Of a stretch of 64,000 nt of DNA, positions 44,321-55,366 are shown piece by piece. The notes under the pieces were generated by a model. The model did not search any database. It worked only from the letters and a program-made list of their open reading frames with translations, and was not told where the DNA came from. This DNA is from Agaricus subrufescens (lineage: Eukaryota > Basidiomycota > Agaricomycetes > Agaricales > Agaricaceae): assembly GCA_029945375.1 (NCBI GenBank), contig CM057057.1, positions 3,410,001 through 3,474,000 of the forward strand, in the 5' to 3' direction. Position 1 is the first letter of the stretch, and each line of letters starts with the position of its first letter. The translations under genes were made by a program, and so were the position numbers.

Positions 44321-45612
44321 ACACACCATTTCATCCGTCAACCCTCATGCACGTAAACCTTCAACAACAGGAACATTCTTTTTACCTGTAACAACTCAAA
44401 AACTTTGATCCCAACCTCTTCTTTGTCGGTTCCGGCAGGCCTTCCATTCCACCTTGCCGCAGGATACTCATCCGCCGGGATTTCAGCACAAACTCGGCAA
44501 GTTCTATACACCGAAGCCTAGAACCCGCAGAGGGCCTACTTCTCGACAATTTCACAGTCTCGAATGGCAACCGCCCACGTGCTCATCAGGGAGTCTTTAC
44601 TCATGACATATCTCCAATCACTTGATGGCTGTTGAACTCGCCAAGGAGGTATAACAAGTTCTTTTTGTTCATCTATTCTCCGGTTGCGTAGAAATCTCGA
44701 CAGTACAGATGGTTGGTAAGTATATTTATATTTATCAAGTTTTTATCTATGTATCGCTATGGCACACTCATTGCACTCCATCGATTGATGGCCCTAGTCC
44801 CTAAATTTGACCCGAACTATCAACGAGACCCTTGATGGATGGATTATGATAGATTGATGCAGTGGAGCTGATTGACTTATCACAAAAAAGAAAACTTTTT
44901 TTTTGTTTTTTGGCTTCACAGCATAGAGTTTAAACTAAAAATCGTGCTTCATTGTATCATAGTGTTACCGAGATAAAGAAGTGGGGAGGGCGGGATAATA
45001 AATACTCTTTCTTTCTTAATAGGCTCGCTAGATTCCTTTTAACACAACTGCTTGTCTACAGAAAGACCAACTGAATGGCGGAAATGATGAGGGGGAATCA
45101 TTAGATAGCAACAAAAGGGACGGCGAGTGGAAGAAGCAGAGTAGAATGAGAAAGCGCTACGTAGACCCAATAACAAGCAGGCGAGAGAGAGAGAAGTTAG
45201 AATTACAAGTTCAGAGACCGGAAAGCAGAACCCGGCACGATATAATTGCAGGATTGTCAAACAACATGATGACTGGGGAAGACAGGAGGAAATAAGATTC
45301 TGTGTGATCCCATGGAAGGGCGTATGATGCTGTCATAATGATCGAGAAGGCAGGCTTGCAAATGAACGGAGGGAGGAACAGGGAAAAAAAAAAAATTAAA
45401 GCCGAGTCTTGCCCTTGCGCCAGACACTTTATATCTCCAGGACCAAAGTGCTGGTGAATGATGGCTGACGCGAACAACACGCGTAATACGTGACTTAGCT
45501 TCGACTTATACCTACGAAAATCAAAGAGTAGGTATTCGTTAAGTTGCAGATGCCATCATACTGCCATATAGGGATTAGCTTAAAGTTAGCCAGCGGAGAG
45601 CGAGTGTGATCG

Positions 45613-47165
45613 TCACCTTTTCCGCTTCGCTTTCGTCATTTCCTTGCGTAATGCCGCGCCATCGAGCGGTTTCAGAAGCTCAAATGCGCACAGAAGGTCT
45701 TCCGATACACTGAAAGCAAGCACATTCATTTCGGTATCACGGATCACAAGACCAGGAAAAACCAACCTCATGCAAGCACCGTAGTTGTCAAACTCTATAT
45801 TGACCAATGAATTAATGAAAGACGCGGTTTATGAAAAAAAGACTCACCACCACAATAGTTGGGCGCACTAAATACAGTGACAAGCGTCCGGTCATTCCAG
45901 AACTCATAGCCATCCTCCACCACCATGTGCGCACGACATATGAGATCCATGTCATAGCGTAAGAGAAAGTTATTAATGACAACCTTCCCGAAACAATAAC
46001 TGACTCCACGTTCATTGTCTTCCCAGTCTAACGCAGTGTCGGAGGGGTCAGACCATAGCAAGTCGTTCAGGAGTCCGAAGTCCGGAACATCTGTCGGACG
46101 CTGAATGTTCCGGATATCATCCATGGAATGCAAGGACGGGGAAAGACCGCCGTGAACACAGAAGATTTTGGATGCAACGATGGCGGCGATGGGCAGGCAA
46201 TTGAAGACATCGATGAAAGTTTTCCAGGTTTTTATGTTACATCGTCGTTTGCACTCGTCGTAAAAGCCGTAAACTGTCATGAAGATGTCGTGTGAGAATA
46301 AGTTGACAGTGTCGAAGTCATCCATACCTCGTGTGACATTGGCACATTCGTGATTGCCCCTCAGGAGGAAGAAGTTCTCGGGATATTTGATCTTGTAGCA
46401 CAAGAGGAGGAGGATGGTCTCCAGGCTCTGCTTTCCACGATCGACGTAATCTCCCAAAAAGAGGTAATTTGATGCAGGAGGAAAGCCGCACATTTCGAAC
46501 AACCGAATGAGATCCGAGTATTGCCCATGCACGTCGCCCACGATCTTGACTGGGGGCGAGAGCTCTACGAGGGTGGGTTGGTTGAGGAAAACATCCCGAG
46601 CGGCCTGGCAAATGGCGGAGATCTCGTTGTTTTTCAGGCACAGGGATTTGCTGACTTTGCCGGTGTACCCGACGTCGAGAAGGCGTTGGATCATGTCATC
46701 GACATCGAGCTTGGGCTTCTCTTTTAGCCCGTTGGGATCAGTGCCAGGGGCGGAGCCGGGAGAGAAGGGGACGGTGTTGGCGAGGATGGTGGGGGTCGAC
46801 GGGGAGTCGGCGGAGGCAGGGAGGGGGTTGGGCGAGGAGACGGGGGGCGAGGCGGAGGCGAGTGTGGCGGCCTGGTCGAGGCTCTGGGAGGCGGAGGCCC
46901 TGGCGCGGGAGGCGGGCTGCTGGTCGGAGGCGGCGTTGGAGGGCGAGCTGGAGTCGGGCGGGGACGAGGCGGTCTCGGTGGAGTCGTCTGGGGACGGGGC
47001 CGGGGCCGGGGCGTCGTGGGTGTCCTTGTCCTTGTCCTTGTCCTTGTCCTTGGCCGCGCGCTTGCCCTTCTGGCCGGAGGGGGCGGAGCTGGCGGCCGGG
47101 GACGGGGAATGGGGCCGGGTCTTGGAGAGGCGCGAGGTGAAGACGGAGAGGAGGGTGGGCGCCAT
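45613..47165 (-). CDS. PPZ-type serine/threonine protein phosphatase catalytic subunit
   Basis: A PPP-family phosphatase. The first 150 residues are Ser/Pro/Ala-rich and include a run of Lys-Asp pairs encoded by a GTCCTT microsatellite (47021-47050). The catalytic domain follows: [76 protein letters not shown] and SAPNYCG. All metal and phosphate ligands are visible. Introns follow NVTR (about 46271-46326), YCG and GACM; the last exon ends at 45613 with KAKRKR. The long disordered N-terminus and [15 protein letters not shown] point to PPZ rather than PP1. PPZ phosphatases regulate potassium transport and salt tolerance in fungi. A plain PP1 with an extended start is the alternative. Confidence 0.9.
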
Positions 47166-47292
47166 CGAGGTGGGTGTCCAGAGCACAACCCCGCAGAGCA
47201 CCCCTCGGCCCTTGTTGGCTCTTGTTTGCACCTCACAACATGCACCGACTCGGCAGCAGATCATATAATTCTACCTACACACGCTACTACGC

Positions 47293-48041
47293 CTAGAACT
47301 TGCCAAACGACTTGGCCGCCGCCTTGTTCCTCGACACCCGCAGCACGTTGAACCGCACCGTCTTCGACAGCGGCCGGCATTGTCCTCCACGCCCAGTCAG
47401 CACTTTGCCAAGCACAGCCGCATTTGTACACACTCACCAACTGTAACAGTGTCGCCGAGCTCAACACGGAATGCGGGGGAAACGTGGGCAGCCAGGTTGG
47501 TGTGCCGTTTCTCGTAACGACCTGTTGCGCAGTCAGTAGCAGGAAACCGCACTTCCTAGCAGCACTTACTATATTTGGAGATGTAGCGCAGATAGTCCAT
47601 TCGGATGATGATGGTGCGCGTCATTTTGGTCGACACGACCTTGCCTGTAAGGATGCGGCCGCGGATGGAAACATTGCCAGTGAACGGGCATTTTTTGTCT
47701 AAGAGCTACCATCAGCCAGTTGTAACCACAATATATCATGCGTGCAACACACCGATATAGGTGCCATTGATGGCGTCCGAAGGTGTCTTGAATCCCAGAC
47801 CGACATCCTTATACCATCTCTTCTGCTTGGTCACAATCTTCTTGCCGCCTGCAGAACAAAAGACGACGATGCATCAATAACCAGCCCAGCGAGGCATGCA
47901 AAAAGCCAAAACGCACCGCGGGCTTTGGCGTTTTGGAAGAGGTGTTGCTTCTGGAAAGCCTTTTCGATCTAGGAGAGGAATGCCTATGAGTCGACAGCAT
48001 CGGGGAGAAGATTATATTATACACACTTGGGCGTCGGCCAT
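47293..48041 (-). CDS. RPS11: Cytosolic 40S ribosomal protein uS17 (RPS11)
   Basis: The ATG at 48041 gives MADAQ, then an intron, then [18 protein letters not shown]; a second intron leads to [20 protein letters not shown], then [20 protein letters not shown] and [15 protein letters not shown]. The end reads GDTVTVG and [18 protein letters not shown], the uS17 signature, finishing KSFGKF at 47293. It binds 18S rRNA near the 5' domain of the small subunit. At least four introns interrupt this short gene, as is usual for ribosomal protein genes. The next gene downstream on the same strand starts 127 bp away. Confidence 0.95.
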
Positions 48042-48516
48042 ACTGGTGATCTTGAAGAGGTTCCGGGCCTTGGAGTCTTATGGGATTTATTGACACTTGT
48101 TTGGTGGACCACGAAGCCACTATTGATGAACTATACAGTTACTCTCGGAACATCCCGCTCGACTGACCAAGGCCAGTAGTTGGGGATATGAGCACTGAGC
48201 TCACTCCCTCTGTTTTATCGTGATCAATTGACGACTATCCGGCAATGAGCCACCCTCTCGCCTTGTGTCATACGAAAACTTGTCGCACTTGAATGATCAG
48301 GCTTTGTAGAACATGCCCATCTCATGTCCGGCCCGATCCGGTCCGCCACCGCGTTCTTTCCAACTAAGAGAAATGCGGATGAAGCCATGTATCATGAAGC
48401 ATAGACAGGCTCTTGTAAGGGTGATCATGACCCGCCCTGGACCCCGCGCGAAATTTGGTGCCTTAAATCGCCCCTCCCTTCCATAAAAGTGCAAATAGGA
48501 ACAGCCGCGACGCGCT
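48042..48516. promoter_or_regulatory. Divergent promoter region of RPS11 and DNA ligase I
   Basis: 475 bp without exons. Both genes read outward. TCCATAAAAG just before 48490 is a possible core element for the ligase gene. Confidence 0.4.
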
Positions 48517-48549
48517 ATGTACGCATGTTTACCACCCGCGTCCTGCTAA
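48517..48549 (+). promoter_or_regulatory. Upstream open reading frame of 10 codons overlapping the ligase start
   Basis: ATG at 48517 opens [10 protein letters not shown] and a stop, in another frame, and overlaps the first in-frame ligase ATG at 48525. Ribosomes that start here terminate past 48525, so it should limit use of that ATG and favour the later one at 48662. Confidence 0.45.
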
Positions 48550-51500
48550 TACGCGCATCATCGTCCCTAATGGGTCGCCAACAAACATTGGGTCAATCTC
48601 TGCCATTGGCTACTACTCCCAACGTGTTGACTCACATAACGCAACAGGCAAATTCTTTGAAATGCCGAAAGGCGCGAAGACCGCACCTCCCCAGCAGTCA
48701 AGTCTCTTAGACATGTGGAATAAGGGAAAGCGGAAGGCTGCTGGAGGACCGAAGAAGGAAGAGGAGGGCGCGACGCTCGGGAACATTAAATCGGAAGTAG
48801 ACGTACCAGGTGCGCTGCCTGTGAAGTCTCAGGGTATATGTCTAATGAGGTCTTGAGCAGGCGAGAGCGGCCCACCGGAGGAAGTGACCAAGACTGGTCT
48901 GTCGTTCTTCATGTACTTGTAAGAATCATACACTTATACTCATCTATAGGTCCCCCGGCCAAAAGGCGCCGAATTGTTGCCTCAGATGACGACGAACCAT
49001 CTTCAAGTGAGAGGGTACCTACATCCATACTGTTATATAACTCAAGTACTGGCAGGCGCTCGACAGCCTATCAACTCTTCCATTGCTGGGTCCTCCCCAC
49101 CTGTTTCCAGAGCATCTTCATCCCGTCCCTCGCCATCTCCAAAATCCAAGAAGGCGAAAACACTCGTTCGCGCAGCCGCCCCGGAAGCCGAGTCGGAAGC
49201 GGCTGCGACATCTGAACCAAGTGATGATGACGGCGAGGAAGAAATTGAGAGAGACGAGCAGGAAGAAGACGACGAAGGAGCCGCCGCTGTTGGAGGAATT
49301 ACCGCCGCCAAAACGTTTGTCTCAATCCAACACTTGCGTAGAGAGATAGCTGAGATAATTATGCTTTCAGAGCCGAAGCCGCCCTCTTACGAGTCAAAGA
49401 AGTCGATATACCCGGAGGATGGAAGGTTGGGCAACCGTATGTCACCTTCTATTCTGTCAACGGAATCTCATTCACGCATGGTCTAGTGTCCCCTATGCAG
49501 CTCTAGCGAAAACGTTCTCCCTCATAGAAAGCACCACAAAACGTCTCGAAAAGAATTCATACCTCACGTCGTTCCTATTACTTGTCATACAACGCAGCGC
49601 AAAGGGTGATTATAAGTCCCTCCTCCAAACAGTCTACCTCTGCATCAATCGGGTATGCTGCCCGCCTCCACAAATCCCCAATATAAGCTAATATACAGAA
49701 AGTTGTCACCAGACTATGAGGGCATTGAGCTCGGGATTGGCGAAAGTTTATTGATAAAGGCAATCGCAGAATCGACCGGCCGAAGTTTAGCGGTGATTAA
49801 AGCAGACTTGAAACGGGAGGGTGATTTGGGCCTTGTTGCAATGGTTTGCTTTACGTATAGGTTTCATGGGTCGTGTTCTGATGAGTTCTTTGCAGAACTC
49901 GAAAGGTAGTCAGAAGACTCTATTCAAACCCAAACCTTTGACCCTCCCTTTTGTATTCTCTCATCTCAAGGAGATTGCTACCACAACCGGGCACTCTGTA
50001 TGTGATGCATTTCATGTATACATTCGGTTGCTCACACCTTTACAGTCGCAAGCAAAGAAGGTCTCAATCATCACAAAACTTCTTGCGGCATGTCAGGACT
50101 TGGAAGCCAAGTACATCATTCGTAGTCTGGAAGGCAAACTACGCATCGGTAATGCTGAGCGATCGGTCTTAGTCGCTGTCGCCAATGCAGTCGTCTTGGC
50201 GGAAAAAGAAAGATCCAACAAGAGATGGTCGAGTGAGAAGTTAGCCAAACGACTAGAAGAATCTACTCTCAGAATCAAGTCGGTTTATAGGTAAGTACAT
50301 TCAATATTCGTTCGTGGACCAAGGTCTTATTCCCTTGCAGTGAACTACCCACCTATGACAAAGTCATCCCTGCTCTTCTCGATGTTGGTATCGATCGCCT
50401 AGAGGAAGTGTGCAAGTTGACACCAGGCGTCCCTTTAAAACCTATGTTAGCAAAACCCACCAAAGCAATTGGTGAAGTTCTGGATAGATTCGAGAACCAG
50501 CACTTTACCTGTGAATACAAGTACGACGGCGAGCGTGCACAGGTACATAAATTAGAGGACGGCAGTGTCGCGGTGTTCAGCCGAAATTCTGAAGATATGA
50601 GTAAGAAGTATCCTGATCTCGTGGAACAGTTACCAAAGGTGATTATTTTACTGTTGTCTTGGGACCCTTTACTGATAAATACTCAAGTGTATCAAAGAGA
50701 CCACCAAATCATTCGTTATCGATGCGGAGGCTGTTGCAATAGACCGGAAAACGTCAAAGCTAATGCCCTTCCAGGAGCTGAGTCGACGAAAACGCAAGGA
50801 CGTCAAGGTGGAGGATATTCAAGTTCGAGTTTGTCTCTTTGCATTTGACTTATTATACCTCAATGGCGAGGTAAGATTTGGTCGTTTTTACGTCTGAGTC
50901 TTGCCACTGACATACCACACAGCCTCTACTACATAAAACTTTATCGGAGAGGAGGAAACTTCTAACTGAACATTTCCAACCTATTGATGGAGAGTTTAGC
51001 TTTGCCAAGGCATCTGATGGTCAATCAGTTGATGAAATTCAAGCTTTCCTGGAAGAAAGCGTGAAGGATGGGTGTGAAGGCTTGATGGTAAAGATGTTGG
51101 ATGGCGATGCCAGTTTTTACGAGCCCAGCCGACGCAGTGTCAACTGGCTAAAAGTAAGCACCAGCTTTGCAGTTAGGGATGAATATTTTCTCATGCCGCA
51201 TAATCGCTCAGCTCAAAAAGGACTACCTGGCTGGTGTGGGAGACTCCTTGGATTTGGTCGTAGTTGGTGGATACTACGGCAAAGGAAAACGAACCAACGT
51301 CTATGGAGCATTTCTCCTTGCATGTTACGACCCAGATTCTGAAGAGTTCCAAACGATCTGCAAGATTGGAACCGGATTCAGTGACGAGGTCCTCCAATCA
51401 CATTACACCGAACTCAAACCACTTGAATTAACCAACGCCCGCGGGGATGTTAATATTGGAGGTGCTAAACCCGACATCTGGTTTGAGCCAAAAATTGTCT

Positions 51501-51844
51501 GGGAAGTACTCACTGCCGACTTGAGTTTAAGTCCTATTTATACTGCGGCTCATGGAACAGTAAGCGAGATATTGAACTTCTCATGGAGTATAGAATAGGA
51601 CGGCTGATACTTGTCCCAAGGTCGACGAAAGAGGGATTTCGTTGCGATTCCCTCGGTTTCTTAAAGTGCGGGATGACAAGAATGCCGAGGATGCAACAGC
51701 ATCGGAACAGGTAAGTTGAATTACGTGACCCGAAGTGGCGTTGTTGAATTTAGTTCTATAAAGGTAGCGGAAATGTATGGACGACAAGCACTCGCGAACA
51801 AGGATGGGAAGAAGAAAGGAGGGGATGATGACGGATTCTGGTGA
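48525..51844 (+). CDS. CDC9: ATP-dependent DNA ligase I, with probable dual mitochondrial/nuclear start
   Basis: Seals nicks in lagging-strand synthesis and repair. The ATG at 48525 opens [20 protein letters not shown], an Arg/Ser-rich mitochondrial-type leader. A 56-nt intron (48592-48647) joins it in frame to KFFE and the second ATG at 48662, [19 protein letters not shown], which has a PCNA-box-like QSSLLDMW. Basic and acidic low-complexity sequence follows, then the DNA-binding domain with [15 protein letters not shown], and the catalytic core with [13 protein letters not shown] (the Lys is adenylated), [27 protein letters not shown] and VNWLK, then the OB fold with [15 protein letters not shown] and [15 protein letters not shown]. 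It ends GGDDDGFW at 51844. There are about ten introns. Yeast Cdc9 makes both isoforms from alternative ATGs in the same way. Confidence 0.92.
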
Positions 51845-51905
51845 CGTGCGGAGGAAGGTATATATTGGAGTTAGTACAATAAGTAAATTTTGCAACCAAC
51901 GACTA

Positions 51906-52515
51906 TTAAGACTTTTCTTGAGCAGCCTTAACAGCCTCCGTCACTTTGCCCTCGCCAGAGGTTGAGGAGGTAACCCCAAGTTTTTCCTCGCGACCACCCA
52001 TATACCAGTACTTGACAAAGCGAGCGTCATTGATGGACTGAGCTGTTGCGTTCGTGAAATGGCACGCGAAAAGGAGATAGTTCCGCGGCTGCACCCGCCA
52101 TGCTGATAGCAAGTGTGTATTTTGAGTTTCAATTGTTTGGATTAACAACGATCACATACCGAATCGCATGAAGACCAGGCTGACCGAAATGGACGAGTCA
52201 GCGACGTGACGATGAGCACACGGGCAAGGACGTACGAGTAACAGGTCAAAGCAGTCGTCATCGTTCCAGAGATCAGCTCTTCATCCTTTGAAAAGTCGGA
52301 AATGGCGGCAATAGGGAGACCCCAATTGGCGACCTAGGGAGGCATCGATCATGACTCGGAGAACACACACAAAAAAAGAAATGCCGAACAGGTCCCCAGA
52401 AGTGCGTACCTGTGGTACACCGGTGAGATGGGCAACGAGAGAACGGGGGGGACTCACTGAAGAAATAGTCGCGGGCGGCAGGGGAGCGCATCCAGGTGAA
52501 GAAGGCGGAGGCCAT
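51906..52515 (-). CDS. MPC1: Mitochondrial pyruvate carrier subunit 1
   Basis: Inner mitochondrial membrane protein that, with MPC2/3, imports pyruvate. The ATG at 52515 gives [19 protein letters not shown]. Small exons of 20 nt (THFWGP) and 20 nt (LVFMRF) are separated by GT-AG introns of roughly 45-60 nt. Joined, the protein reads [20 protein letters not shown], then [12 protein letters not shown] and [17 protein letters not shown], and [11 protein letters not shown], which are MPC1 hallmarks. The tail is short and ends AVKAAQEKS at 51906. It converges on DNA ligase I with 61 bp between stops. Confidence 0.95.
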
Positions 52516-52814
52516 GGCGGGTGAGTGAAGGCTGAACGGAGCGAGACCCTAGCAGGCAAACAGTCGGGAGTCACGTGCATGTGTGGCCTGCCGATTTATT
52601 TGAATTGGCCCGGGGACATTTCAAATTGGGCTAGGGGCGGGCCCCGAGGTCGTTGCCTGCATCGTCGACGGCCGGCCTGGTGGCGGGCGGGTGCTGGGAG
52701 CTTGAGTGCTCGACAGCGCTTCAGGGACTATATTGGTCTCGTGCTCCAAAAGGAAGCCAGCCCACGTTGCAGGCCTCTGGCGAAGCCTCATGTTCCTTGT
52801 CCCAGTCATTGCCC

Positions 52815-54178
52815 ATGCAGCAGCAGCAATACAATAACCCGTACCCCGTCTGGCCCCAGCCGGTCTACCCTCAGCAGCACACCCAGCCTCACTATCCTCA
52901 GCCTCTTCCTGTGCCCGCCAATGGCGCCGGCTTCACCCCCTATCCCAACCAGTACGCACAACTTGGACCCCAGCCAGGCGGCTACCAGCAGGAACAAGCC
53001 ACTCCTTACATACGCAGCAAAAAGCCCAAACACCGGCATACCGTGTCAGCACCGGTCGTACCCCGAAAGTCAACCTATAAAAGAAACGGCCCGCTCGCCA
53101 TCTTTCCTACCACAGAGAACGGTTATTCTAGGCCCCGTACTGGTTCTTTCTCTCGTCAAGAAACCTCCCTTCACCGGATACGGACACAATCAAATCCTCG
53201 GCAGAACGGATCTGGCCAGGTCATCGGGGACAACAGCCATGCCCGTGAGGTTGCAGTTCAAAAGGAACATCACAATAATTAATGCCGATTTCAGATCACC
53301 TATTCATATCATTCCATGGATATAATGAGTTGCATCTAGCCAATATTTCAACCCTTGCACTGAAGGAGATGGAGGAGACTATCTGGCCACTTTGGCCAAG
53401 TGGCGCAACGTCGCACGTTATCAATTACACGGCTATCGTAAAGTTCTACAACGATCCTTGGGACCTGTCTGGACCTGATACCCGCATGTAAGAGTTCACG
53501 CCACCCCTCCTCTACGTCTGAATTGAAGGTACGTACTATCTAGTGCGTATGAGATCCTCGTCAAACTTTTCCGTCTGTGCGCCAATCGGGTACGCGCGCT
53601 CAACTCTTCACCTTTTTTTCATATCCACTCAAAGTCCTTAGGGATACTCGTATCAAACCAACTATAATTTGATCTCGGTAAGTATGCTGTTAAACGGGCT
53701 GTTACCCATTTTTGCTGAGCATCAGGCTATAGGTCCCTGAGCTTGTTTTCCAGCCAGGAAACTGCGACGAAGGGGCGAACTTCTTCCTAGGATACCTTTC
53801 CAACGGTGGAAGGAAGTTAACTCTCATCAAGGCTCCCGACCCTATCAATGTCGCTTTGAACCCAAGGCTCCGCGATATCTTACCTCCGAATGTCACTTTG
53901 GATCTAGGAGAGTCTGGAGACTTACAAAGCGTCGAAATGAAGAAGCAAGGGGGATTATTTGGAGGTAAGTTATACCATGTGATAGAGACTAGATTTCTAA
54001 TCCAACTGCTGCAGGATCGCAAACCTTGAGTCCCAAGTTATTCTTTATGCAAGTATTGCGAATTCTCGGCGAGTTTGGCTACTACCTCGATGTAGCCCTT
54101 CCACTTTACAGACGTGGTCCCCTTGGAATTCGCCTTCGCAGAGAGATACTTGTTTTCAAGGGTCATGTACCCGCCTGA
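52815..54178 (+). CDS. Protein of unknown function with Pro/Gln/Tyr-rich N-terminus
   Basis: The ATG at 52815 gives MQQQQYNNPYPVWPQPVYPQ, a disordered start. A Ser/Arg-rich part follows and is spliced (about 53244-53293) to HLFISFHGYNELHLANISTL. Later exons carry EEMEETIWPLWP-like acidic sequence (KEMEETIWPLWPSG), AYEILVKLFRLCANRGYSY, GNCDEGANFFLGYLSNGGRK and, at the end, FFMQVLRILGEFGYYLDVAL, stopping at 54178. Introns are short and consistent with the other genes. I do not recognise a domain. It converges with IDI1, 53 bp between stops. Several longer upstream reading frames over 52525-52800 lack support. Confidence 0.7.
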
Positions 54179-54231
54179 CTTACACTATTATATTCCGTAT
54201 ATCAATCACGTATTTCACATTAGATTTTCTC

Positions 54232-55154
<923 letters not shown>

Positions 55155-55366
55155 TTAGAGTGAGGCTATGGGGGTATAAGTTATACCCTTGCAATCAATG
55201 CCTGTTGATTATAAGTTCCCCAAAGTTCCCATATCCGACTTCCTCGCAGGACTAGAATTTCATCATCTTCGGAACAACAAAAATAGACCACAAGTATACT
55301 ATTATAACTGGCAACTATGTACGACTGCCTTCAGTGTCTCATAGTCCCCGAACGCTAAAGTATCCT

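Larger units (their letters stand above)
43181..45612. other. Gene-poor stretch with small tandem repeats
   Basis: No exon is supported. It holds two tandem repeats (a 51-bp unit near 43421 and a 26-bp unit near 44267) and a low-complexity T-run area around 44890. The right end should hold the 3' UTR of the phosphatase gene. Older fragments of the NACHT gene may extend into the left end. Confidence 0.4.

Noticed and set aside
44081..44356. 91-codon frame on the plus strand containing a short repeat
   Set aside because: The frame depends on a tandem duplication and a pyrimidine run; no gene-like context.
46507..47268. 253-codon frame on the plus strand across the phosphatase start
   Set aside because: Antisense shadow of the low-complexity N-terminus of the PPZ-type gene.
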